A stretch of 64,000 nucleotides of DNA from RYN-133 sp963754285 (GTDB taxonomy: Bacteria > Actinomycetota > Actinomycetes > Mycobacteriales > Jatrophihabitantaceae), in the NCBI GenBank assembly GCA_963754285.1, contig CAVWFN010000007.1, positions 62,001-126,000 on the forward strand, read 5' to 3'. The stretch's first letter is position 1; each line of letters begins with the position of its first letter. The notes under the pieces were generated by a model. The model was given only the letters and a program-made list of their open reading frames with translations. It was not told the origin of the DNA and ran no database searches. This document shows, piece after piece, positions 17,079-26,187 of the stretch. The translations under genes were made by a program, and so were the position numbers.

Positions 17079-18592
17079 GCGCGCTGCCCGGGCTGCACCA
17101 ACCGATCGGATTGATCGGTCATGAACCCGTCCTCAGCCGCGAGGCTGCGTCCGAGGCGTGCCGCCGCGCCGCCGAAGACCACGACGAGCACGATGCACAA
17201 CGCGATCCATCCGCCGGCCACGATCGGGAACCAGTAGGCGGGCTGTCCGGACGCCGGGTAGGGCAGCACGTTGCGGTAGATCGTGTAGCCGAGCACCACG
17301 AGCGCGAGGATCGGGATGATGATCTGCCACGTGGGCACGGTCATCTTGCGCTGGAAGAACAGCAGCCGGATCGCACCGATCGTCGTCAGCACGTAGGCCA
17401 CGAGCAGGATCAGCGTGCCGATCGTGCCCGACCACAAGAACGCGTCGAAGGCCTCGGCGCCGAACGCGAAGTGCATGACCACGATGATCGCGCCCATCAG
17501 GATCGCGACGGCGAGTGCGCTGCGCGCGGGCGTGCCCTGCCGGGTGAGCGTCGACAGACCCTTCTGGCCCACGAGGTCGCGGTTCATCGCGAACAGCAGT
17601 CGTGCCGCGCCGACCATGCACGCAAGGCAGCACCCGAAGGCGCTGATCGTCGCGCCTGCACTGACGAGGTCGCCGACCCACGAACCGATGTAGGACGTAC
17701 CGAGGTCTCCGACGAGCGAGCCCGATGCCCCGAACGCCTTCACGCCGGCCGCGTTCGTGCCGAAACCCATCATCTCGATCGCGGTCACAACGGTGAAGTA
17801 GACGCCGCCGAAGATCGCAGTGCCGAGAATCGCGCGCGGGATGTCGCGGTGCGGACGTGCGGTCTCTTCGCCGAGCGTCGACGCGGCCTCGAAGCCGGCG
17901 AAGGACAGGAAGCCGAACACGATGCCGAGGAACAGCGTGCTCGTGCTGGTGCCCGGCGTGACCTTGAAGACGTCGAGAGTGAAGTGCTGCGTTCCGCCGT
18001 CCGGTGCGTTCTTGCTGACGACGCGGACGAACACCACTGCGCAGACGACGAGGATCAGCGCAACGGTCGCGCCTTCGATCACGAGCAGCGTGGACGTACC
18101 GCGTTTCGCCGGCATGATCGTGAGCCACAGTGCGAGCACCAGCGAAATCGCTGCGAGCAGGAACGGTGCCCAGGTCGGCGGGTTCTTCCAGATGCCGACG
18201 CCGTCGAGGAAGGACGTCCCGAGGATGCCGGACGCGCACGACGTCACGACGCCGTAGAACGTGTACGTCGCGAACAGCGCAAGGCCGGAGACCGCGCCCG
18301 TGCGCGCACCGAGGGTCGCGCCGACGAAGGCATAGACCGAACCGGAGTGCTGGTAGTACTGGCACAACCGCACGATGCCGTAGGACACGAGCAGCACGCC
18401 GATTGCAGCCAGCAGGAACGCGAGCGGCACGGCCCGTCCGACCGTGGGCACCACTCCCTGCGGGTTGATGTTCGCCGCCATGCTCGGCGCCATCAGCGCG
18501 ATCGACATGCCGACCGCCTGCCACACGGACAGATTTCGCCGCAACGAAGTAGTGGGCGGTGCGACCGATTGCTTGCCGATGTCCGTTGCCAT
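17075..18592 (-). CDS. APC superfamily amino acid permease
   Basis: The ATG at 18592, preceded by GGGGGA, gives 505 residues and about 12 membrane helices. APC features include SVWQAVGMSIALMAPSMAAN in helix 1, GSVYAFVGATLGARTG in helix 3 and FLSFAGFEAASTLGEET in helix 6. The group carries amino acids, polyamines or ethanolamine-like amines. It is the first gene of the operon with the two amidohydrolases and is divergent from the glutamine-synthetase-like gene, so it likely imports the compound that these enzymes process. Confidence 0.9.
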   Translation of the reverse strand: MATDIGKQSVAPPTTSLRRNLSVWQAVGMSIALMAPSMAANINPQGVVPTVGRAVPLAFLLAAIGVLLVSYGIVRLCQYYQHSGSVYAFVGATLGARTGAVSGLALFATYTFYGVVTSCASGILGTSFLDGVGIWKNPPTWAPFLLAAISLVLALWLTIMPAKRGTSTLLVIEGATVALILVVCAVVFVRVVSKNAPDGGTQHFTLDVFKVTPGTSTSTLFLGIVFGFLSFAGFEAASTLGEETARPHRDIPRAILGTAIFGGVYFTVVTAIEMMGFGTNAAGVKAFGASGSLVGDLGTSYIGSWVGDLVSAGATISAFGCCLACMVGAARLLFAMNRDLVGQKGLSTLTRQGTPARSALAVAILMGAIIVVMHFAFGAEAFDAFLWSGTIGTLILLVAYVLTTIGAIRLLFFQRKMTVPTWQIIIPILALVVLGYTIYRNVLPYPASGQPAYWFPIVAGGWIALCIVLVVVFGGAAARLGRSLAAEDGFMTDQSDRLVQPGQRA

Positions 18593-18666
18593 CTCGTCCC
18601 CCGTCTCGCGATTCCTTCCGCGAGTGTGCCCGTGCTGAATCGGAAAGAAAAGAGGCGTCAAGGTCT

Positions 18667-18682
18667 GTAACAAACGTTTCAC
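18667..18682. promoter_or_regulatory. Candidate GlnR-like nitrogen box in the divergent region
   Basis: The sequence GTAAC-AAACGT-TTCAC lies between the permease and glutamine-synthetase-like genes. It fits the AC-n9-AC core described for GlnR sites in mycobacteria and contains the 8-base palindrome AAACGTTT. The neighbouring RpiR protein is an alternative binder. This is a motif match by eye only. Confidence 0.35.
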
Positions 18683-18702
18683 TCGCCGTAACATCCCCGG
18701 AC

Positions 18703-20073
18703 GTGGACGAACAACAGCGTGCGGCGCAGGCGGCAAAGGCAACCACGATGCGGGCCGAACTCGCCGAGCGTGGCGTGGTCGGGGTGGCAACGACGTGGGT
18801 CGACAACAGCGGGGTGACTCGCGTCAAGGCCGTCCCGCTCGCCAAGCTCGAGAGCGCCGCACGATGGGGCATCGGCGCTTCGCCGGTCTTCGACGCGTTC
18901 CTGCCCGACGACATGATCGTCGCCGGGCGGGTCGCCGGCGGGCCGGTGGGTGACTTGCGCCTGCATCCCGACCTCGACCGGCTCGTCGTGCTCAGCGCGC
19001 AGCCGGGCTGGGCGTGGGCACCGGCCGTCCGTTACCGGCAGGACGGCGAGGTGCACCCACAAGACCAGCGCACCGCCGCTCTGAACGCGGTCACTCGGCT
19101 GGCCGAAGCGGGCTACACGGCGAAGATGGCGTTCGAGATCGAGTGGGCGTTGTCAACGACAACACCGGAGTTCACGCCGGCTGCCACCGGTCCGGCTTAC
19201 GGCTACACCCGGCTGATCGAGCAGTCTGACTACCTGCGCGAACTGCTCGTCGCACTCGACGAGCAAGGCGTCGCCGTCGATCAGATCCACCCCGAGTACG
19301 GCGCCGCGCAGTACGAGCTCTCCGTTGCCGCCGAAGGCCCGGTCGAGGCGGCCGACACGATGGTGCTCGTCCGCGAGACCATTCGCGCGCTGAGCGCACG
19401 TCGCGGGTTGTTCGCGTCGTTCTCGCCGAAGGTGCTCGCCGAGGGAGTCGGGAACGGCGGCCATGTGCACCTGTCACTGTGGCGCGGCGAGCAGAACATC
19501 TTCACCGGCGGGGACGGGCGGTACGGCATGCACCGCGAAGCCGAGCAATTCACCGCGGGGGTGCTCGATCACCTGCCCGCGTCGCTCGCCATCGGCGCGC
19601 CCGCACCGGCCAGCTACCTGCGATTGATCCCGAGCCACTGGGCGGGCGCGTTCCAGGTCTGGGGGCTCGAGAACCGAGAGGCCGCGCTGCGACTGGTGAC
19701 CGGATCGCCCGGCAACCCGGGTGCGGCCAACCTCGAGGTCAAGGCCTTCGACCTGTCCGCGAACCCGTACCTCGTCGTGGCAGCGGTGCTCGCCGCGGGG
19801 CTGCACGGTCTCGCGTCGTCCACCCCGCTGCCCGAACCGGTGAACGTCGATCCCGTGTCGCTGTCGGAATCCGAGCTCGAGTCGCTCGGCGTCGCTGCGC
19901 TGCCGCACACGCTGGCTGAAGCGACGGACGCCTTCGAAGCGGACGAGGTTCTCGCTGCTGCACTCGGGACGGAGCTCGCGACCACGATCGTCGACCTTCG
20001 GCGCGCGGAGATCGATCGGTTCGCCGATTCGTCCCCGGACGACATCGCCGCGGCAGCTCGCTGGAAGTACTGA
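18703..20073 (+). CDS. Glutamine-synthetase-like ligase (GlnA family, FluG C-terminal type)
   Basis: The frame runs to a stop at 20073; the GTG at 18703 is my preferred start (456 residues), with ATG 18748 as alternative. Catalytic-domain motifs are complete: acidic ligand FEIEWAL, HPEYGAAQYELSVA, the ATP/metal loop GVGNGGHVHLSLW, and NREAALRLV. The short beta-grasp N-terminus and lack of the GlnA tyrosine adenylylation segment point to a gamma-glutamyl-amine or FluG-like ligase rather than housekeeping glutamine synthetase. It probably joins glutamate to an amine. RpiR and decarboxylase genes follow closely on the same strand. Confidence 0.88.
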   Translation: MDEQQRAAQAAKATTMRAELAERGVVGVATTWVDNSGVTRVKAVPLAKLESAARWGIGASPVFDAFLPDDMIVAGRVAGGPVGDLRLHPDLDRLVVLSAQPGWAWAPAVRYRQDGEVHPQDQRTAALNAVTRLAEAGYTAKMAFEIEWALSTTTPEFTPAATGPAYGYTRLIEQSDYLRELLVALDEQGVAVDQIHPEYGAAQYELSVAAEGPVEAADTMVLVRETIRALSARRGLFASFSPKVLAEGVGNGGHVHLSLWRGEQNIFTGGDGRYGMHREAEQFTAGVLDHLPASLAIGAPAPASYLRLIPSHWAGAFQVWGLENREAALRLVTGSPGNPGAANLEVKAFDLSANPYLVVAAVLAAGLHGLASSTPLPEPVNVDPVSLSESELESLGVAALPHTLAEATDAFEADEVLAAALGTELATTIVDLRRAEIDRFADSSPDDIAAAARWKY

Positions 20074-20078
20074 CCGTC

Positions 20079-20933
20079 ATGGCGCCGACGACCGTTGCGG
20101 AGGTGATCCGCAGCGAGCGGCGCCAACTCACCCCTGCCGAACTGCGCGTCGCGCAGACGTTGATGTCGGACTATCCGGCGGCCGGGTTGCAGTCGGTGGC
20201 GGCGCTCGCCGCGAACGCCGGCGTCAGCGGACCGACCGTCGTCCGGCTGGTCGCCAAACTCGGCTTCGCCGGCTACTCGCAACTGCAGTCACAGCTGCGT
20301 TCGGAACTGTCCGCGCGCAGCGCGGGGCCCGTGCAGCGCTATCCGGTCGTCGACGACTCGGAGCGCTCGAGCCCGTTGCTGCGTCGCTTCGAACGCAGCG
20401 TGAGCACGGCCTTGCGCGACTCCTTGTTCGGTATCGACCCGGTCGAGTTCGACGCCGCGGTGACGATGCTGGCCGACGCCACACGTCCGGTGTTCGTGAC
20501 GGGCGGACGGGTCTCGTGCGTCCACGCGCTGTACCTCGCGCGCTCGTTGTCGCTGCTGCGTCCGGACGTCGGCTTCGTCGCGGGTGAACGGGCATCGCGC
20601 GCCTCGACGCTGCTCGACGTCACCCCGGAGTCGGTGATCGTCGTGTTCGACTACCGCCGCTACGACGACGAGGTCGTCGACTTCGGACGCGGCGCGGCCG
20701 CGGCCGGTGCCGCGTTGATCGTGCTGACCGACACCTACCTCAGCCCGGTGGCCTCGTCCGCCACGGTGTTGCTGACGTCGTCGGTCGAAGGACCGGCGCC
20801 GTTCATCACGCTGACTCCGGCGCTTGCCATCGTCGAGGCGTTGGTGCTCGGCGCAGTGGAACGCTCCGGCACTCCCCTGCGCTCGCGGCTCGAGCGGTTC
20901 GACGCGCTCAACGCCGACCTGTCTGCGACGTGA
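20079..20933 (+). CDS. MurR/RpiR family transcriptional regulator
   Basis: The 284-residue protein starts five bases after the glutamine-synthetase-like stop. Residues about 1-75 form the RpiR helix-turn-helix (LTPAELRVAQTLMSDYPAAG, SVAALAANAGVSGPTVVRLV). Residues about 125-255 form a SIS domain with the sugar-phosphate-like loop FVTGGRVSCVHALYLARSL. RpiR proteins usually sense phosphosugars, but several control amino acid or amine catabolism. Location inside the locus makes it the likely specific regulator of the permease/ligase divergent promoters. Confidence 0.88.
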   Translation: MAPTTVAEVIRSERRQLTPAELRVAQTLMSDYPAAGLQSVAALAANAGVSGPTVVRLVAKLGFAGYSQLQSQLRSELSARSAGPVQRYPVVDDSERSSPLLRRFERSVSTALRDSLFGIDPVEFDAAVTMLADATRPVFVTGGRVSCVHALYLARSLSLLRPDVGFVAGERASRASTLLDVTPESVIVVFDYRRYDDEVVDFGRGAAAAGAALIVLTDTYLSPVASSATVLLTSSVEGPAPFITLTPALAIVEALVLGAVERSGTPLRSRLERFDALNADLSAT

Positions 20934-20942
20934 CCCGCGACC

Positions 20943-22397
20943 ATGCCGACTGACCCACGCGGGTTGCGCTCCGAGGCCCCGCTGCTCGATGCGTGGCTTC
21001 GCTTCCGCGAGCAGCCGCCCGTGCCGTTCACGATCCCCGGGCACAAGCACCGCGACGACCTGGTCGGCGATGTAGTGGCCGGCGACGTGCCTCTGTACGC
21101 CGGCCTCGACACGATGAAACTCACTGCCGGAGTACTCGCCGAGGCGGAGGCACGCGCCGCGCGGCTGTGGCAGGCAGACTTCTGCCGGTTCTCCACCGGC
21201 GGCTCTACACACGCCAACCAGGCGCTCGCGCTCGCGGTGGCCGGTGACGGTGACCGCGTCATTGTCAGCCGGACGCTGCACCGCTCGCTGCTGCTCGGTC
21301 TGGTGCTCGCCGGGCTCGATCCCGTCTGGGTGCGCCCGGACGTAGATCCGCGGACGGGTGCGCCGGTGGGTGTCGCACCTGACGCCGTGCGTCGAGCGCT
21401 GGCCGCACACCCCGACGTGCGGGCCGTGTTCGTCGGAGATCCGTCGTACGTGGGCACCGTCGGCGACGTCGCCGGACTGGCCGATGCGGCGCACGAGCGC
21501 GACGTGCCGCTGATCGTCGATGCGGCGTGGGCCGCGCACTTCGGCTTCCATCCGGAACTGCCGCGGCATGCCCTGCAACTCGGCGCCGACGCGATGGTCA
21601 TCAGCGCGCACAAAACACTGCCGGCGTGGAGCCAGGCGGCGCTCGTGCTCGCACGCACCGAGCGCATCGACGCGGCGCGACTCGATGCCGGGGTCGAGGC
21701 GACCGCCACCACCAGCCCGGCCGGCGCGATCCTCGCGAGTATCGACGCCAGCCGCGCGCTGCTCGAACGCGACGGTGCGACGCTGCTCGGCCCCGCAATC
21801 GTCGCGACTGCAGCGGCCCGCGAACGGCTGCGTCGCATCGACGGGCTGACCGTGCTGGACGGCGCGAGCGTCGATCCGCTGAAGCTCACGCTCGTCCTGG
21901 CCGGCACGGGCGCCGACGGCAACGCCGTCGAACAGGATCTGCTGGCCGATGGCCTGCCTGTCGAATCTGCCGATCGCGACCAGGTGATCGCCGTCGTCAC
22001 GTTGGCCGACACCGCCGAGACGATCGACAAGCTGACCGCAGCACTCGTCCGATCGATCGAGCGTCGCCGCGGCCCGGCGCGGCCCGTGATCGGCGCTGCT
22101 GGTTACCGAATCGACCCGGTCGCCGCCCTCTCGCCGCGGCAGGCCTTCTTCGCCGCCTCCGAAGCCGTGCCCCTCGACCAAGCCGTGGGTCGCATCAGCG
22201 CCGAACTCATCGCGCCGTACCCGCCCGGCATCCCCGTCCTCGCGCCCGGCGAAGTGATCACTGATGCAACGCTCGAAGCGCTCGCCCATGCACGTCGTGC
22301 CGGGGTTCGTATCGCCTACGCCGCCGACCCGGCTCTCGCCACGGTGCGGGTGGTTGCCGCCAACGGCGACGCAACCTCGGAACGCGGTTCCGCATGA
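20943..22397 (+). CDS. Orn/Lys/Arg decarboxylase-type PLP enzyme
   Basis: The 484-residue protein starts nine bases after the RpiR stop. It has the fold-type I major domain of group III decarboxylases: FTIPGHKHRDDLVGD, FCRFSTGGSTHANQALALAV, VDAAWAAHFGFHPELP, and the PLP lysine in SAHKTLPAW (Lys224). The C-terminal domain ends in the family pattern APYPPGIPVLAPGEVIT. It lacks the N-terminal wing domain of inducible enterobacterial enzymes, matching the shorter SpeA/Cad-like bacterial form. It should convert a basic amino acid to a polyamine or diamine, which the adjacent ligase could glutamylate. Confidence 0.9.
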   Translation: MPTDPRGLRSEAPLLDAWLRFREQPPVPFTIPGHKHRDDLVGDVVAGDVPLYAGLDTMKLTAGVLAEAEARAARLWQADFCRFSTGGSTHANQALALAVAGDGDRVIVSRTLHRSLLLGLVLAGLDPVWVRPDVDPRTGAPVGVAPDAVRRALAAHPDVRAVFVGDPSYVGTVGDVAGLADAAHERDVPLIVDAAWAAHFGFHPELPRHALQLGADAMVISAHKTLPAWSQAALVLARTERIDAARLDAGVEATATTSPAGAILASIDASRALLERDGATLLGPAIVATAAARERLRRIDGLTVLDGASVDPLKLTLVLAGTGADGNAVEQDLLADGLPVESADRDQVIAVVTLADTAETIDKLTAALVRSIERRRGPARPVIGAAGYRIDPVAALSPRQAFFAASEAVPLDQAVGRISAELIAPYPPGIPVLAPGEVITDATLEALAHARRAGVRIAYAADPALATVRVVAANGDATSERGSA

Positions 22398-22414
22398 GGC
22401 GCCGCCAGCCGAGG

Positions 22415-23762
22415 TTACTGGTACACGCTGATGCTTTGGCCGTAACACATGAGACCGCTGCCAACGGGAATCACGAAGTTTGTAGTTTTCGATGTGGAGC
22501 AGGTCGTGCTGCGTGGCAGTGGTATCGCCCGCTCGACCGATCCGTCTCGACCGTTCACGATGACCGCGCCGGCGGTTGTTCGACCAACGATGACGGCGGT
22601 GTTCAGCGGCGGCGTTTGATTCGCCGTGGCTGACGTGATGGACAACGGTCCCGTCGAGGGACGCTGCCACACGACGTCGGCGCCCCGCACGGCGTAGCTG
22701 CGCCCTGCCGACCAGATGAGATCAGCGTTGCTCGCGTAACCGACGTTCGACGACCCGATTCGAGCACCTGTCGCCAGCGATCGGGTTGCGATGACCTTGC
22801 CGGTGGTCGCCGAGAGAAGGACAAGCTGCCGCCGGCCGTCGTCGATCGCGGCGACCGCGCGTCCGGCCGACGCGGGCTGACGAGTCGAGTCGATGTCGTT
22901 CCACACGATGCGGTCGGGGTTGGCTTGGTTCGAACCGCTGTCGTCGTATCCGGCGGTCTCGGATCGGAGCAAGCAGCTGGTTGCCATCTGCGCAGAATTT
23001 CACTCCGGTGCACTGCTCTTTGCGGCACGTTTGGGAGATCAGCGCGCCCGATTCCCCGATCGTCGCACCCTGGATTGCGCAGCCGTCGTGATGAAACTTC
23101 CATAGATCGATTCCGGGTGCGACGCCGTCGGCACTCGTGGTGGCGATGGTGTAGATCGACGTTCGGGAAACGAACATCACCGCGCCGGGAACGACCGAAT
23201 AGGTCGCCGTCCCGGCGAAGGGCGCACCGTCTTCGAACAACGTGCGAGTCCATTCCCGCGTCCCGGTCTGGCTGTCGAGCGCAGTCAACTCATCACACCG
23301 ATCGCCGAGTCGGAACACCGCGACCGTGACGCCCTGGTCTTGTACCGCGCCGCACACGGTGCGGTCGGTTCTCGTGTATGCCCAGGTCGGATCTCCGGTC
23401 AGCGCATCACGTCCGCGAACGGTGTGCTCGTCGTACGAGACGACCGTGCCGCCCCACAGCGGCCGGCCACTCGCTGGATGATCACTGCTCGACCATGCAG
23501 GTTGTGGTGACGGAGAAGTGGGCTGCAATGCGATCGGACGCGGAGCGATCGCCGTCCGCAACGTCACATGCGAGATCTCGCCGTGGTCGTACGCAATCGC
23601 GACAGCGACGACCGAACACACGATAACGATCAGGATTGCCACGCCATAGGCGATCCGCCAAGGCCGCAGACGCCTGCGATGCCCGTCCAACGCGGCCGCG
23701 CTCCTCGTGCTGCCGGTATCACCGGGCACGTCGTTCCGAGCGCCCCCACCACGCGCAGCCAT
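22415..23762 (-). pseudogene. Membrane-anchored PQQ-like beta-propeller protein, frameshifted
   Basis: The first frame (start 23762) encodes an N-terminal membrane anchor (RIAYGVAILIVIVCSVVAVA) and propeller-like strands such as ALTGDPTWAYTRTDRTVCGA and ALDSQTGTREWTRTLFEDG, up to KFCADGNQLLA. Around base 22971 the frame shifts by +1, and the rest continues in the frame ending at 22415 (SETAGYDDSGSNQANPDRIV ... FVIPVGSGLMCYGQS). Combined length 1348 is three times 449 plus one, fitting a single extra base in CTTGC. Paired Cys residues suggest disulfides outside the membrane. The intact protein would be about 448 residues. Function is unknown. Confidence 0.75.
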
Positions 23763-23864
23763 TACTCGATTATCACCAGGTCACGCACCATCGGGACAGT
23801 TCAACCGGACCGACCGGCGAGCGATCGTGCGGCAGGCGGTGCTGCGCAGCCCTAGCATTGCGCC

Positions 23865-25337
23865 ATGTCCGAGGACGTCAGCGCCGCCTCTCCGTTCGTG
23901 TTCGGCATCGCGAGCGGAGACGTCACGCATGATTCGATCGTCTTGTGGGCCAAGCTCGCGACTCCCGGAGGTACCGCTCGTTGGTTCGTCGAGCCGACCG
24001 ACCGCGCGGTGCTCACCGCCGGCGAGGTGAAGCCGCAGGCGGGTGGCGCGATTGCCGACCCGGTCACGGGATCGATTCACGCACTGGTGAGAGGCCTCGA
24101 GCCCGGGCGCCCGTACCGCTACTGGTTCGAGACTGACGGGTCACGCTCCGACGAGGGATCGTTCAAGACGATCCCGGTGGATCGCGCGGTGCGATTCGTC
24201 GTGATCAGTTGCGCGAAGTACAACTCGGGCTTCTTCAATGCGTACAAGGCCGTCGCGGATATGGACGACATCGATTTCGTGTTGCACCTCGGCGACTACA
24301 TCTACGAGGCCGCACAGATTCCGACCGGCAAGCAGACACCTGGGGCGGATATCGGACGGCTGATGGACCCGCTCGGCGACTGCGTCACCCGCAGCGACTA
24401 CGACACCCGCTACGCGCTGTATCGCCGCGACGCCGACCTGCTTCGCATGCACGCGCGGCACGCGATCATCGCGACGATCGACGACCACGAGCTGAGCGAC
24501 AACGCCTGGCTCGGAGGTGCTCAGGAGCACGACGACGCGAAGGACGGACCGTGGATCGACCGCTCGAATGCGGCGATGAGCGTCTGGTCGGACTGGATGC
24601 CCACGCTGCGTCACCCGGAGAAGGGTGACGATGTCTGGCAGGAGATCGACCTCGGTGAGGCGGGACGAATCCTGCTCTGCGAAACCCGCCTCGCACGCAC
24701 CGACCCGGCCGGCCCTGACGGCCCTGACAAAACCGCTCTCGGTCATGCCCAGCGCGAGTGGGTGCTCGACCTAGTGCAGGCCGGCGGCCCGGGCTGGACG
24801 TTCCTCGCGCTCCCGTCGATGATCTCCGACCTCGAGCCGGCGGTACACGACACCGATGCTTTGTTCGCGTTGCACAAGCTGAAGATGGTGGAGCCCGACA
24901 GCGACGAGGAGTTCCATGACCTGTGGGACACGTTCGGGTGGGAGCAGGATCAGCTCGTCGACGCGGTGATTCGCGCGCCACGCACGATCGTGCTCAGCGG
25001 CGACGTGCACTTCTCGGCAGAGCACGCGCGGCGCGAACCCGAGGGCGACTTCATCGAGTGGACGGTTACCTCAGTGACCTCCCCGAACCTCGACGACAAG
25101 ATGGGCTGGCCGCGCGGCGCCGAGAGCAAGAAGTACGAGGCGGCACTGCTGAATATGCTGCCTGCGATGCGGTGGTGCGACCTCGACAGCCACGGGTTCG
25201 CTGTGGTGGAGGCGAGCAGCCAGCAGGCCTCGTGCCAATGGTGGTTCGTCGATGACGTGCTCGCGGCGAGCGACAGTCTCGCGGTGGCCCGCGAGACCGC
25301 GATCGTGACCGCCGACTCGCGGCGCACTGTGCTGTGA
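23865..25337 (+). CDS. PhoD-like alkaline phosphatase/phosphodiesterase (metallophosphatase)
   Basis: The 490-residue protein starts at ATG 23865 and has the PhoD layout: an N-terminal fibronectin-like domain (VFGIASGDVTHDSIVLWAKL, residues about 8-100), then the metal centre (VISCAKYNSGFF, FVLHLGDYIYE, ATIDDHELSDNAW, VLSGDVHFSAEH). There is no Tat twin-arginine signal, so unlike classical PhoD it appears cytoplasmic or exported by another route. The start of the next gene overlaps its stop (GTGA). Phosphodiester hydrolysis is the family activity; the substrate is unknown. Confidence 0.9.
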   Translation: MSEDVSAASPFVFGIASGDVTHDSIVLWAKLATPGGTARWFVEPTDRAVLTAGEVKPQAGGAIADPVTGSIHALVRGLEPGRPYRYWFETDGSRSDEGSFKTIPVDRAVRFVVISCAKYNSGFFNAYKAVADMDDIDFVLHLGDYIYEAAQIPTGKQTPGADIGRLMDPLGDCVTRSDYDTRYALYRRDADLLRMHARHAIIATIDDHELSDNAWLGGAQEHDDAKDGPWIDRSNAAMSVWSDWMPTLRHPEKGDDVWQEIDLGEAGRILLCETRLARTDPAGPDGPDKTALGHAQREWVLDLVQAGGPGWTFLALPSMISDLEPAVHDTDALFALHKLKMVEPDSDEEFHDLWDTFGWEQDQLVDAVIRAPRTIVLSGDVHFSAEHARREPEGDFIEWTVTSVTSPNLDDKMGWPRGAESKKYEAALLNMLPAMRWCDLDSHGFAVVEASSQQASCQWWFVDDVLAASDSLAVARETAIVTADSRRTVL

Positions 25338-26131
25338 GCGAGCGGGAGATACCGCTTGCTGGTGGTGATGTCACCGAGGGCATCGTGCGAGTGGGCGACA
25401 CGGTGAGGCGGCCCACTGGCGAACACTCGGTGGCTGTTCACCGAGTGCTCCGGCATCTGGAAGATGTCGACTTCGACGGTGCGCCGCGCTTCGTCGGCAT
25501 CGACGCACACGGCCGGGAGGTGTTGACCTACATCGACGGCGAGGTCGCGGGACGTCCGTGGCCGGCGTGGGTCGCCGAGCCCGCGCGTGCGGCCTCGGTG
25601 GCGCGGCTGTTGCGTCGCCTCGACGATGTGCTGGTCCCATTGGGAATCCCGCCGGATCTCGTGTTCGACTCGAGCGGACGCAGGCCGGCACCGTCCGCCT
25701 CGTACTTCCTGGGCCACCGGGACGTGACGCCGGAGAACACCGTATTCCGCGCCGGTCAGGCGCATGCGTTCATCGATTTCGATCTGGTGCGCCCGTCGAC
25801 GCGCATCGACGAGGTGTGCAACCTGCTGCTCTGGTGGGGGGCGTGGATGCCTGTCGAGGATCGAGAACCCGTCATGCGTGAAATCGACCCGGCCGAACGC
25901 GCCCGACTGCTCGTCGACTCCTACGGGCTCGCTCCGGACGATCGGCACCTGGTCGTCGCCGCCGCCATTCACGGCGCGAACCGGTCCTGGTTCTCGATGC
26001 GAGATCGAGCCCGAACCCGCGGCGGTGGATGGGCGCGCATGTGGGCCGAAGGAGTCGGCGACAAGATCCGTCGACGCGAGCAGTGGTTGCGCATCAACCG
26101 CGACGCCTTGCATCAATCGCTCACGGACTAG
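25334..26131 (+). CDS. Aminoglycoside-phosphotransferase-fold kinase (APH family)
   Basis: The 265-residue protein starts with GTG overlapping the PhoD stop. The kinase catalytic loop LGHRDVTPENTV (HxDxxxxN, about residues 135-146) and metal motif FIDFDLVRP (about 155-163) are clear, together with a short N-lobe. Many actinobacterial APH-fold proteins act on small metabolites rather than antibiotics, so resistance should not be assumed. Translational coupling to the phosphatase suggests they act on the same phosphorylated pool. Confidence 0.85.
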   Translation: MSEREIPLAGGDVTEGIVRVGDTVRRPTGEHSVAVHRVLRHLEDVDFDGAPRFVGIDAHGREVLTYIDGEVAGRPWPAWVAEPARAASVARLLRRLDDVLVPLGIPPDLVFDSSGRRPAPSASYFLGHRDVTPENTVFRAGQAHAFIDFDLVRPSTRIDEVCNLLLWWGAWMPVEDREPVMREIDPAERARLLVDSYGLAPDDRHLVVAAAIHGANRSWFSMRDRARTRGGGWARMWAEGVGDKIRRREQWLRINRDALHQSLTD

Positions 26132-26187
26132 TCGCAGCGCGTCAAAACGGTTCGGATCCGTGCGGCGCGAGTCGATATGGTCCGCTC

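Noticed and set aside
17111..18670. A 519-codon open frame on the plus strand opposite the APC permease
   Set aside because: Charged low-complexity shadow; the opposite strand encodes a clear 12-helix permease.
20289..22670. A 793-codon open frame on the minus strand
   Set aside because: It is antisense to the RpiR and decarboxylase genes, is Arg/Gly/His-rich with no domain, and arises from GC-rich codon structure of the real genes.
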